Assembly (NCBI GenBank): GCA_018814965.1
Contig: JAHIYS010000109.1
Span: forward strand, 1-7,910
Reading direction: 5' to 3'
Origin: Gammaproteobacteria bacterium
Lineage (GTDB): Bacteria; Pseudomonadota; Gammaproteobacteria; UBA9339
Length of the DNA stretch: 7,910 nt
The notes beneath the pieces were generated by a model. The model ran no database searches. It was not told where the DNA came from and saw only the letters and a list, made by a program, of their open reading frames with translations. Within the stretch, counting starts at the first letter, position 1. Each line of letters begins with the position of its first letter. Of this stretch, positions 1 through 5,604 are shown in pieces. The position numbers and the translations under genes were made by a program.

Positions 1-285
1 CTTAACCGCTTAAACTTTAATTATGAGGCCAAACTAGTAAAGGGACCAGTACCAGATTGGTATCCTAAAATGGTATTTAATGATGGCAAAAAAACTTACA
101 TTAAGTTTTCAAGTCAAGCACAAGAATCTCCAAGCCTGTTTATTGGTAACGCGAAAAACAGTCGGGTAGCTAGCTATCGTGTTCAGGGAAACTATTACAT
201 TGTTGATAGTGTTTTTTATGAGGCCCAATTACGCGGCGGTCTAGACAACAAAACGTATGTTCAAATAACAGTCAAGAAAAAATAA
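1..285 (+). CDS. trbG: TrbG/VirB9-family conjugal transfer protein, C-terminal part (5' end outside window)
   Basis: The frame is open from the first base, so this is the last 94 codons of a gene that starts upstream; the ATG at 70 is internal. The visible part is the C-terminal domain of the TrbG/VirB9/CagX family: a W-Y-P segment, then VFNDGKKTYIKF, then YRVQGNYYIVD and an EAQLRGG strand, the hallmark order of this beta-sandwich. In P-type type IV secretion systems VirB9/TrbG forms the outer-membrane core ring with the VirB10-like TrbI and a small lipoprotein, gating the channel in the outer membrane. The next gene, trbI, starts 9 bp after the stop, as expected for a trb operon. The signal peptide and N-terminal domain cannot be seen. 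Family assignment is firm; the choice of TrbG over another VirB9 name rests on the neighbouring trbI, trbL, traF and trbB. Confidence 0.9.
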   Translation, partial: LNRLNFNYEAKLVKGPVPDWYPKMVFNDGKKTYIKFSSQAQESPSLFIGNAKNSRVASYRVQGNYYIVDSVFYEAQLRGGLDNKTYVQITVKKK

Positions 286-294
286 AGTTAACAC

Positions 295-1551
295 ATGTTT
301 AAAAAAAGCAAATTAGAAATACATCCAAAACCTAAGCAGCCGATCCAAATAAATCGTCCGCTGATAATAACTACTTCTATTGCTGTAGCTACAGCATTAT
401 CGCTATCAATTATTGCTGCATTTACTACTACCAAAACCAATAAATCCAACTCCCCTAGCGCTATTTCTAAAACAAATACAAACAGCCCTTCTATCATTAG
501 CCCTGAGCTAAGTGGATTACCAGGTAGTTATAGCGACGTCGATATTATTAAAAAATATTCTGCTGATCTAGGAAATCCTCAATTAGCATCATTGCTTCAA
601 AAATTCAATGATCTCCAAAACGAATATATTATTTTAAGGCAACAACTAGCAAGCCAGAAAACTCCTACTCCAGAAAAACGTCTTGATGATCCAGCATTAC
701 AACGAGCTAAAACTAGCGATCTAGTATTTAATGGTTTGGGCTCTGGAGTTGATAATTTGGTTGGCGGCTCACAATCTGGATCCCGTCAATTCCAACCTAA
801 TAACCAAAATGCTAATGATCTGGTAGCAACTCCGCAACAAGAAGAGTTGTTTAAAGAGCAAGAGCGTAATAAACAAAAATTAGCTGTAATGAAAGGCAAA
901 GATAATCCTGCAGATATCTATGATATGCATAATATGGCTACTCCGATATCACCATTTCAGATTCAAGCTGGAACTATAATGCCCGCCACATTAATCACCG
1001 GAATTAATACATCGGCATCTGGAACTGTGGTCGCGCAAATAACTCAAAATATTTATGATACTGTTAGTGGAAAATACCTTCTTATTCCTAAAGGATCGAA
1101 GTTATTAGGTAAATATGATTCTGGCATGGGTAGTCGTGTCTCATATGGCCAAACTAGAGCCTTGGTCGTAATTAATCGTTTAATTCGTCCAGACGGTTCT
1201 TCGCTCCTGCTAGGTAATTTTAATAGCGCTGATTTAGGTGGCTATGCAGGCACTGAAGGGAATGTTAATAATCATTGGGCAAGCGTCATAGGTGCCGCAA
1301 CAATTACTGGTGTTCTAAGTTTTGCCGGGGGAATGGGTGCGGATAGAGAACGTAGTCACGGCGATCAATATCCAAGCGCAAAAGAAAGTGGATTTAGAAG
1401 CGCCACCCAGGGAATAACCGATGTTGGTAAAAGTCTTGCTGCTCGTTCGATGAACATACCACCTACAATAACCATACGACCAGGACATCAGTTTAACGTG
1501 GTAGTAAATAAAGACATGGTCCTAACCAGGTATAATCCAAAAACGTATTAG
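295..1551 (+). CDS. trbI: TrbI/VirB10-family conjugal transfer scaffold protein
   Basis: This 418-residue protein has the VirB10/TrbI layout. A short basic, proline-containing cytoplasmic N-terminus (about residues 1-21) precedes one membrane helix (22-43), a polar low-complexity periplasmic linker, a probable short coiled coil (about 92-125) and the C-terminal beta-barrel domain from about residue 219. The barrel shows typical TrbI motifs: SPFQIQAGTIMPATLITGIN, YDTVSGKYLLIPKGSKLLG, a YGQTRALVV strand, GYAGTEG (316-322) before an NNHW, a glycine-rich hydrophobic stretch, and an IPPTITIRPG strand near the end. In this family the protein spans both membranes and links inner-membrane ATPase energy to the outer-membrane pore formed with TrbG. 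It starts 9 bp after trbG and ends 4 bp before the next gene. There is no clear Shine-Dalgarno sequence, so coupling to upstream translation is likely. Length is normal for the family. Confidence 0.95.
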   Translation: MFKKSKLEIHPKPKQPIQINRPLIITTSIAVATALSLSIIAAFTTTKTNKSNSPSAISKTNTNSPSIISPELSGLPGSYSDVDIIKKYSADLGNPQLASLLQKFNDLQNEYIILRQQLASQKTPTPEKRLDDPALQRAKTSDLVFNGLGSGVDNLVGGSQSGSRQFQPNNQNANDLVATPQQEELFKEQERNKQKLAVMKGKDNPADIYDMHNMATPISPFQIQAGTIMPATLITGINTSASGTVVAQITQNIYDTVSGKYLLIPKGSKLLGKYDSGMGSRVSYGQTRALVVINRLIRPDGSSLLLGNFNSADLGGYAGTEGNVNNHWASVIGAATITGVLSFAGGMGADRERSHGDQYPSAKESGFRSATQGITDVGKSLAARSMNIPPTITIRPGHQFNVVVNKDMVLTRYNPKTY

Positions 1552-1555
1552 CATT

Positions 1556-1915
1556 ATGAAATTAACTAAGCTAATAAAATTTTATCGTGGGTTAATTATA
1601 CTAGCCTTTTGCATTTCATACCCTATGAGTGCTTTTGCTGGCACCAGCCCTTACGGATCATTACTTGACGACAACTCGCGTAACGAAGCTACTAGTAAAT
1701 TAGATGAGCATAAAAAAGATGAATCAATGCCAGAAATCCAGCCTCCAAACCCAGAGCAAGAACTAGAGAAAGATAAAAATAAAGATATGAAAGAAACAGC
1801 AGAGGATGAAGCCAGCTTAAAAAATCTTTTTAAAGATGCTACCTTCGAAAGCTTTGAACCCCAAGATGATGTTGCCGTAGAAATAGTCAATGAATCTTAT
1901 CTGGAACCAAGATAA
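1556..1915 (+). CDS. Hypothetical secreted acidic protein in the trbI-trbL interval
   Basis: I do not recognise this 119-residue protein. It begins with a convincing Sec signal peptide: basic residues K2, K5, K8 and R11, a hydrophobic core (about 12-22), and an A-F-A motif at 26-28 predicting signal peptidase I cleavage before G29. No cysteine follows the site, so it is not a lipoprotein. The mature part of about 91 residues has no cysteine and is rich in D, E, K, N, P and S (about 25 acidic against 11 basic residues), which suggests an acidic, largely disordered periplasmic protein. It lies 4 bp after trbI and its stop overlaps the trbL start by one base (TAATG), so it is surely co-transcribed and probably translationally coupled to trbL. 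RP4 has trbJ and trbK in this position, but TrbJ is about twice as long and TrbK is a lipoprotein. A role in channel assembly, pilus biogenesis or entry exclusion is possible but only inferred from position. Confidence 0.85.
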   Translation: MKLTKLIKFYRGLIILAFCISYPMSAFAGTSPYGSLLDDNSRNEATSKLDEHKKDESMPEIQPPNPEQELEKDKNKDMKETAEDEASLKNLFKDATFESFEPQDDVAVEIVNESYLEPR

Positions 1916-3045
1916 TGAATATTGATCCAGGAGCAATTACTCTTATTCAAGCTACTTTTCTTGAACACATCAATGTTGCTTTCGCAACCATGGCTGGCTA
2001 TGCGTTTAAATTATTATATTTATTTGCATCTATAGAGCTAGTTATTTTAGGCTTAGCTTGGGCACTACAACGTGATCTTGGCTGGGATAAACTATTTTTT
2101 AAGATAATTAAAATTGGGATAATATTTTTTATTATCCAAAACTACCCTTGGCTTCTTAGCACCATTTTAGAAAGTTTTGCACAAATGGCTGGCATAGTAG
2201 TAAATGATGCTTCAATTGCACAATATGTCTTTAATCCAGCTAAAATTTGGCAGTACGGATACAATGTCGGTGTACACCTATTACAACTCGCAGCCAACAG
2301 TAATATCTTTGGTTTAGCCATGATTCAGCTTAGCCTCGGCATGGGGATCTTACTCGTATTCGGGTTATTAGGGATCCAAATGGTAGTACAAATTGTTGGT
2401 TTCTATGTAGTATCTTTTGGTGCTTTGATATTATTACCTTTTGGAGCTCTTTCAGCTGGTCGTAACATGCTAGATAAAGCGGTACAATCGGTTTTGCAAG
2501 CTGGGTTACGCCTTATGGTCTTAATTATAATTATTGGGATGGCAGTACTTGTATGGAATAGCTTTGATCTAACTGAGCTTTCCTCCACAACTAATTTTAA
2601 CATTAACCAACCGTTAGGATTATTTTTTAGTGCGTTACTATTTTTATCTCTCGCATTTTATTTACCAAAAGTCCTTAGCCAAATTGTAGGAGAATTAAGC
2701 GATAACTTGTTAAACAGCGGCGGGTCAGCGGTCTCTGTTACAAGAGAATCAGCTCCAGCCTCTATCTCTTCATCTTCAAGCGGCATGCCTAATATTCAAG
2801 CTGCCACAACAATCTCACCAAGCACCTCTTCTGGTAGCAATTACACTCAAGCAGGCATATCAAGCGCCTCTTCAGCAGCATCCATGCCCACATCATCCGG
2901 AGCACCAATAAGCGGTAACTTCGGAACTAAAGAAGCTCTAAATCAAGCAAGCACCACATTATCAAAAAGCTTCTCAGAAAATACCGTAAAAAAAATAAAA
3001 GCTGCTGTAGCTCAAGCAATGAAAGAAAAAACAGAAAACAATTAA
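1915..3045 (+). CDS. trbL: TrbL/VirB6-family conjugal transfer inner-membrane protein
   Basis: This 376-residue polytopic membrane protein matches TrbL/VirB6: a short N-terminus, about six hydrophobic helices (roughly residues 30-50, 61-81, 132-152, 155-180, 199-215 and 233-252) and a hydrophilic C-terminal tail. The stretch around GFYVVSFGALILLPFGAL (about 162-179), followed by helices ending in FYLPKVLSQIVGEL, is typical of the TrbL core. VirB6-type proteins form part of the inner-membrane channel that passes the DNA-relaxase substrate. The tail (about 269-336) is dominated by Ser, Ala, Thr and Gly, probably a disordered linker, and ends in a charged, likely amphipathic helix with several lysines. 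The start overlaps the stop of the preceding gene by one base, which fixes the start and suggests coupling. Family is clear; helix boundaries are by eye. Confidence 0.93.
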   Translation: MNIDPGAITLIQATFLEHINVAFATMAGYAFKLLYLFASIELVILGLAWALQRDLGWDKLFFKIIKIGIIFFIIQNYPWLLSTILESFAQMAGIVVNDASIAQYVFNPAKIWQYGYNVGVHLLQLAANSNIFGLAMIQLSLGMGILLVFGLLGIQMVVQIVGFYVVSFGALILLPFGALSAGRNMLDKAVQSVLQAGLRLMVLIIIIGMAVLVWNSFDLTELSSTTNFNINQPLGLFFSALLFLSLAFYLPKVLSQIVGELSDNLLNSGGSAVSVTRESAPASISSSSSGMPNIQAATTISPSTSSGSNYTQAGISSASSAASMPTSSGAPISGNFGTKEALNQASTTLSKSFSENTVKKIKAAVAQAMKEKTENN

Positions 3046-3064
3046 AATACTTTTATTAGCAAAA

Positions 3065-3601
3065 ATGCTCAAAATTCGATCATCTAAAAAATTCTTCCCC
3101 TTGATTTTTAGCCTAATATCAATTGGGATTCTAGCTCTTATAATTAGCGGGATAAAAAAAACCGGGTACCATATAACATATTCTGCTACCGCAAGCATGC
3201 CTCGAGGCTTTTATCTTATTATCCCTACAAAAAAAATTGCTCGCCATGATATTGTAGAGTTCATTCCTCCATCAAATGTCCGTGATCTTATCAAAGAACA
3301 GCACTGGACTCCTGATAGCGGACTAATCATAAAATATGTTTTTGCTATACCCAAAGACCATGTTTGCATCAAAAATCAAATCGTATGGGTCAATGGCAAA
3401 AAAGTAAGCCACGTTTATAAGTCCTATGCTAAAAACAAGCCATTACCTCAAGCCAGAATTTGTAACAAACTTAAAGAAAATCAATACCTATTACTCAGTA
3501 CAAAAAGTGACCGCTCCTTTGATAGCCGATATTTTGGGGTGGTTTCTTTGCAGGAAATTTTAGGGCGTGCGGTACCAATATTCACTTACAATACAAATTG
3601 A
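3065..3601 (+). CDS. traF: TraF-type conjugal transfer signal peptidase (S26 family)
   Basis: This 178-residue protein has one N-terminal membrane anchor (about residues 10-29) and a periplasmic S26C peptidase domain. The catalytic serine is S44 in the box SMPRGFY. The general-base lysine is K90 in IIKYVFAIPKDHV, equivalent to the K in the usual LIKRV-x-G-xPGD box. The last box, SFDSRYFG (151-158), carries D153, at the place of the aspartate that RP4 TraF needs alongside its Ser and Lys. RP4 TraF removes the C-terminal tail of the TrbC propilin and cyclises it, so this protein probably matures the conjugative pilin; the trbC gene itself is not in this window. The gene lies 19 bp after trbL in the same direction, so it is likely in the same operon. 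The ATG is followed by a basic stretch and the anchor, which supports this start, although there is no good Shine-Dalgarno. Length is normal for TraF. Confidence 0.93.
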   Translation: MLKIRSSKKFFPLIFSLISIGILALIISGIKKTGYHITYSATASMPRGFYLIIPTKKIARHDIVEFIPPSNVRDLIKEQHWTPDSGLIIKYVFAIPKDHVCIKNQIVWVNGKKVSHVYKSYAKNKPLPQARICNKLKENQYLLLSTKSDRSFDSRYFGVVSLQEILGRAVPIFTYNTN

Positions 3602-3618
3602 TATCCCATAAACAATTG

Positions 3619-3640
3619 GATGAATCTAATTAGAATCATC
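3619..3640. promoter_or_regulatory. 22-bp near-perfect palindrome upstream of trbB, candidate operator
   Basis: The left half GATGAATCTAA and right half TTAGAATCATC are reverse complements in 10 of 11 positions, with a fully palindromic 10-bp centre TCTAATTAGA. It ends one base before the -35 element of the putative trbB promoter. No T-run follows on either strand, so it is not a convincing terminator. A dimeric helix-turn-helix repressor or activator site is the likeliest reading. The regulator is not in the window. Confidence 0.55.
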
Positions 3641-3641
3641 A

Positions 3642-3670
3642 TTGAGAAAAAACCTAAAATAGACTATGCT
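3642..3670 (+). promoter_or_regulatory. Putative sigma-70 promoter for trbB
   Basis: TTGAGA (3642-3647) and TATGCT (3665-3670) are separated by 17 bp and match the sigma-70 consensus at 5/6 and 4/6 positions. Transcription would begin near 3677 and leave a leader of about 25 nt before the trbB ATG. A second -10-like hexamer, TATACT (3685-3690), would give an almost leaderless mRNA but has no good -35. The 100-bp gap after traF, large for this operon, also favours separate transcription of trbB. Assigned by eye only. Confidence 0.45.
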
Positions 3671-3701
3671 GAATAATTATAACTTATACTTATAGACAAT
3701 T

Positions 3702-4613
3702 ATGTTCGAAAATAAAACCATACAACGCCATCTTGACATGCTAACCACATCATTTGGCAAAGATATTGTAGAACTTTTACAAGACCCAGATGTTATAGAA
3801 ATCATGCTCAACCCTGATGGTAAACTATGGGCTGAAGCATACAATCGGGGAAAATATTTCACTGGCATTATCTTTAACGATAAACAATCGGCAAATATCA
3901 TAAAATTAGCAGCGGCATACCATCACGAGATCGCTGATTATGAACACCCTGAAATCTCTTGTGAACTCCCAGAAACTAGCGCCAGATTTCAAGGATGGCT
4001 ACCGCCAGTAGCTATAGCTCCCACATTTACCATTCGTAAACGAGCCACTCGTATTTTTACTTTAGATAACTATATTGAATCGGGAAGCTTAACCTTAGAA
4101 CAAGCTAATCAGCTGCGCACCAACATCAAAGAACGTAAAAACATTTTAATTGCCGGTGGTACCGGTTCAGGAAAAACCACTTTTGCTAATGCCCTATTAA
4201 ATGAACTAAAAGATTGCCAAGATAGAATTATAGTATTAGAAGACCTACCTGAATTACAAATTAACGCCGAAGACTGTGTAAAACTTACCACAACCAGTAA
4301 CGTCTCTATGCGTAGCTTAGTTAAAGGAATTTTACGTATGCGACCAGATCGTATTATTATCGGTGAGGTTAGGGATGGAGCTGCACTTGAATTATTAAAG
4401 GCATGGAATACCGGACATCCTGGAGGTATCTGTACCATTCATGCTAATAGCCCTGAAGCCACAATTTCACGTTTGGAAGATTTAGTACACGAAGCGGTAA
4501 GCACAATCCCTTCCCGTTTGATTCAAGAAGCTATTGACGTTATTGTATTTATGAATCGCGGACACGATGGAAATTACAAGGTAAGCAGCATAACCGAGCT
4601 AGGGGCTTACTAG
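3702..4613 (+). CDS. trbB: TrbB, conjugal transfer secretion ATPase (VirB11 family)
   Basis: This 303-residue protein is a hexameric AAA+-like secretion ATPase of the VirB11/TrbB/GspE class. It powers pilus biogenesis and substrate transfer from the cytoplasmic face of the inner membrane. An N-terminal domain of about 130 residues carries the family pattern IMLNPDGKLWAE and, further on, FTIRKRATRIFTLDNYI. The ATPase domain has Walker A GGTGSGKTT (152-160, K158), the acidic Asp box VLEDLPELQ, a Walker B-like RIIIGEVRD (217-225, E222) after RMRPD, and the His box CTIHANS with H247, in the correct order. It is full length for TrbB. In RP4 trbB heads the trb operon; here it is last, 100 bp after traF, with its own putative promoter and a palindrome upstream. 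There is no Shine-Dalgarno before the ATG. The csp gene converges on it 66 bp downstream. Confidence 0.96.
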   Translation: MFENKTIQRHLDMLTTSFGKDIVELLQDPDVIEIMLNPDGKLWAEAYNRGKYFTGIIFNDKQSANIIKLAAAYHHEIADYEHPEISCELPETSARFQGWLPPVAIAPTFTIRKRATRIFTLDNYIESGSLTLEQANQLRTNIKERKNILIAGGTGSGKTTFANALLNELKDCQDRIIVLEDLPELQINAEDCVKLTTTSNVSMRSLVKGILRMRPDRIIIGEVRDGAALELLKAWNTGHPGGICTIHANSPEATISRLEDLVHEAVSTIPSRLIQEAIDVIVFMNRGHDGNYKVSSITELGAY

Positions 4614-4632
4614 AGAGCAAAAACAAGGGCAC

Positions 4633-4658
4633 CGCACCTGAGTATAAATTCAAGTGCG
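4633..4658. terminator. Possible bidirectional terminator between trbB and csp
   Basis: CGCAC (4633-4637) pairs with GTGCG (4654-4658). After one C/A mismatch TGA pairs with TCA and a G-T wobble closes a 6-base loop, giving a stem of about 10 steps. On the minus strand, the direction leaving csp, a run of five T follows about ten bases later; on the plus strand a weaker ATTTT and CTTT follow. It sits between two convergent stops, where a shared terminator is expected. The T tracts are not ideal, so strength is uncertain. Confidence 0.45.
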
Positions 4659-4679
4659 AGCACATTTTAGCTTTAAATA

Positions 4680-4892
4680 TTATTCTAGAGCCAATACATC
4701 TTCAGCCTGAGGACCTTTTGGGCCTGGCTTTATTGTAAACTCAACTTTCTGTCCTTCATTCAAAGAACGATAGCCGTCACCACGAATTGCGCGGTAGTGG
4801 ACAAATACATCTTCCCCACCTTCTACTTGGATAAAACCATAACCTTTGGAAGCGTTAAACCATTTAACTGAACCAGTAACACGATCTGCCAT
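4680..4892 (-). CDS. Cold-shock domain protein (CspA family)
   Basis: This 70-residue protein is one cold-shock domain, the normal length of the CspA family. It has the typical GSVKWFN start (7-13), RNP1 as KGYGFIQ (16-22), RNP2 as VFVHYRAI (29-36), then the RGDGYRSL loop, VEFTIKPGPKGPQAEDV and a short tail. Such proteins bind single-stranded RNA and DNA through surface aromatics and act as RNA chaperones or antiterminators in the cytoplasm. The RNP1 and RNP2 aromatics usually given as Phe are Tyr here (Y18, Y33), a conservative change. I cannot tell which csp paralogue it is, so I give no symbol. It has the best ribosome binding site in the window, a putative promoter and a leader hairpin. 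It converges with trbB and diverges from relA; nothing ties it to conjugation, so it may be chromosomal flank or cargo. Confidence 0.96.
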   Translation of the reverse strand: MADRVTGSVKWFNASKGYGFIQVEGGEDVFVHYRAIRGDGYRSLNEGQKVEFTIKPGPKGPQAEDVLALE

Positions 4893-4897
4893 ATATA

Positions 4898-4902
4898 CCT
4901 TC
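4898..4902 (-). promoter_or_regulatory. Shine-Dalgarno sequence of csp
   Basis: On the minus strand GAAGG lies 5 bases before the ATG, a strong match to the anti-Shine-Dalgarno sequence. It confirms the csp start and contrasts with the trb genes and relA, none of which has a comparable site. Confidence 0.8.
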
Positions 4903-4927
4903 TATTTAAAAATTTCAAAATTAAACC

Positions 4928-4946
4928 CTGTAACAAAATGTTACAG
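4928..4946 (-). promoter_or_regulatory. Hairpin in the csp leader
   Basis: CTGTAAC and GTTACAG are perfect 7-bp inverted arms around a 5-base loop. The structure lies 35-53 bases upstream of the csp start and would sit at the very 5' end of the transcript if the proposed promoter is right. It could stabilise the mRNA, act as a temperature-sensitive leader element (csp genes are often leader-regulated), or be a protein-binding dyad in DNA. The function is inference. Confidence 0.5.
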
Positions 4947-4953
4947 CGAGCGC

Positions 4954-4983
4954 ATGTTACCATAGTTAATAGCCAAATGAAAA
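4954..4983 (-). promoter_or_regulatory. Putative csp promoter (extended -10)
   Basis: On the minus strand TTTTCA (4983-4978) and TAACAT (4959-4954) are 18 bp apart, each matching consensus at 4/6. TGG directly before the -10 gives an extended -10 element. Predicted initiation near 4947 yields a leader of about 55 nt that begins at the hairpin. The ATGTTAC around the -10 is repeated 16 bp away inside the hairpin. By eye only. Confidence 0.35.
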
Positions 4984-5010
4984 TAATATTTTTTTAATAA
5001 TTCTGAGACC

Positions 5011-5035
5011 GGTACAAAATTAATAAAACTGTACC
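5011..5035. repeat. Inverted repeat GGTACA-N13-TGTACC
   Basis: Two perfect 6-bp arms flank 13 A-rich bases (5017-5029). The centre lies about 45 bp upstream of the putative csp -35 and far from relA. The spacing would suit a dimeric DNA-binding protein; as RNA it would be a weak hairpin. No regulator is identifiable. Confidence 0.35.
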
Positions 5036-5318
5036 TTTGGTCCAACCAATAAGGCTTTACTATCGGTTTTGTCTTGTCTCTATGAAGCTTTCAACATGCT
5101 ATAAATACTTCCCCATATTTGATAAATAACACTTTTATCTCCTCACCAACCAACAAGCAGGAATGGAGCATCAGGGGAAAATAGCTCAATCGAGGCAATC
5201 CTACTTTTGGAAGCTAAAGCTACAATCACTAATAGCCAGCAATAAGGAGCTATTGCAATCTAAAATTTTTTGCTATTTTTTTGAGCCCAGTTTTTCAACG
5301 GGATGATAGATCTTGATG

Positions 5319-5351
5319 ATTGTCATCGGGCAGCGAAGACAGCTGGATCCA
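5319..5351 (+). repeat. Degenerate dispersed palindromic repeat, copy A
   Basis: This 33-bp stretch aligns with 7811-7842 at about 27 positions with one gap, sharing ATTGTC, GCGAAGAC and GGATCCA. It resembles the repeat class with a GTCATCCCGC...GCGGGATCCA hairpin that is scattered between genes in many bacterial genomes (from memory, unchecked). The palindromic arms are eroded here. The preceding TTTTTCAACGGGATGA at 5291-5306 looks like the end of another such unit. Confidence 0.55.
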
Positions 5352-5546
5352 GAATCCAAGATTTTCAGATTACAACAACCACAATCAAACCGTCTCCACC
5401 TCGCCACAGCTTGATAAATTAAAAAATTATCGCGGTACTAATTAAACAAAAATTGATAATTAATTTCTTACCTCAGTATCTTTTGTAACATCTTTATCAC
5501 TTTTAAATGTAGTTTCTAACAAGATTCTAAACACTACAAAACACCC

Positions 5547-5576
5547 TTGCCTATTTAAATTACATTAAAATACAAT
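5547..5576 (+). promoter_or_regulatory. Putative sigma-70 promoter for relA
   Basis: TTGCCT (5547-5552) and TACAAT (5571-5576) are 18 bp apart and match consensus at 4/6 and 5/6. Initiation near 5583 would give a leader of about 22 nt to the TTG start or about 58 nt to the alternative ATG at 5641. It is the best promoter candidate in the 200 bp before relA. Confidence 0.5.
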
Positions 5577-5604
5577 CAGATAAATAAGAGCACATATAAA
5601 AATT

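Larger units (their letters stand above)
4893..5604. other. 712-bp divergent intergenic region between csp and relA
   Basis: No gene is supported here. The left end holds the csp ribosome binding site, leader hairpin and putative promoter. A 25-bp inverted repeat follows at 5011-5035. Around 5231-5282 are overlapping short inverted repeats (AATAGC with GCTATT, GCAATA with TATTGC) followed by T runs near 5266-5271 and 5275-5281, resembling a weak terminator on the plus strand although no gene precedes it. A degenerate palindromic repeat lies at 5319-5351. The segment from about 5360 to 5546 is AT-rich with nothing I can assign. The right end carries the relA promoter. Reading frames are short and interrupted. 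Confidence 0.6.

Noticed and set aside
70..285. Complete 71-residue gene starting at ATG 70
   Set aside because: The frame is open to base 1 and residues before 70 match TrbG, so the ATG is internal to a longer truncated gene.
1556..1915. TrbK entry-exclusion lipoprotein or TrbJ
   Set aside because: The signal peptide ends in AFA-G with no lipobox cysteine, and at 119 residues it is far shorter than TrbJ. Position alone does not justify either name.
3619..3640. Intrinsic terminator after traF
   Set aside because: The palindrome is AT-rich with almost no loop and no T run follows on either strand.
4109..4438. 109-residue minus-strand ORF
   Set aside because: It lies wholly within trbB, covering the Walker motifs on the other strand, and has no recognisable features; a shadow frame.
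5153..5264. Short hydrophobic minus-strand reading frame overlapping the same segment
   Set aside because: It has stops at both ends, no ATG with a ribosome binding site and no recognised homology. Possibly a remnant, but not supportable as a gene.
5163..5306. 47-codon plus-strand ORF between csp and relA
   Set aside because: AGGA abuts the ATG with no spacing, no family is recognisable, and the end runs into a repeat remnant. Probably chance or a decayed repeat.
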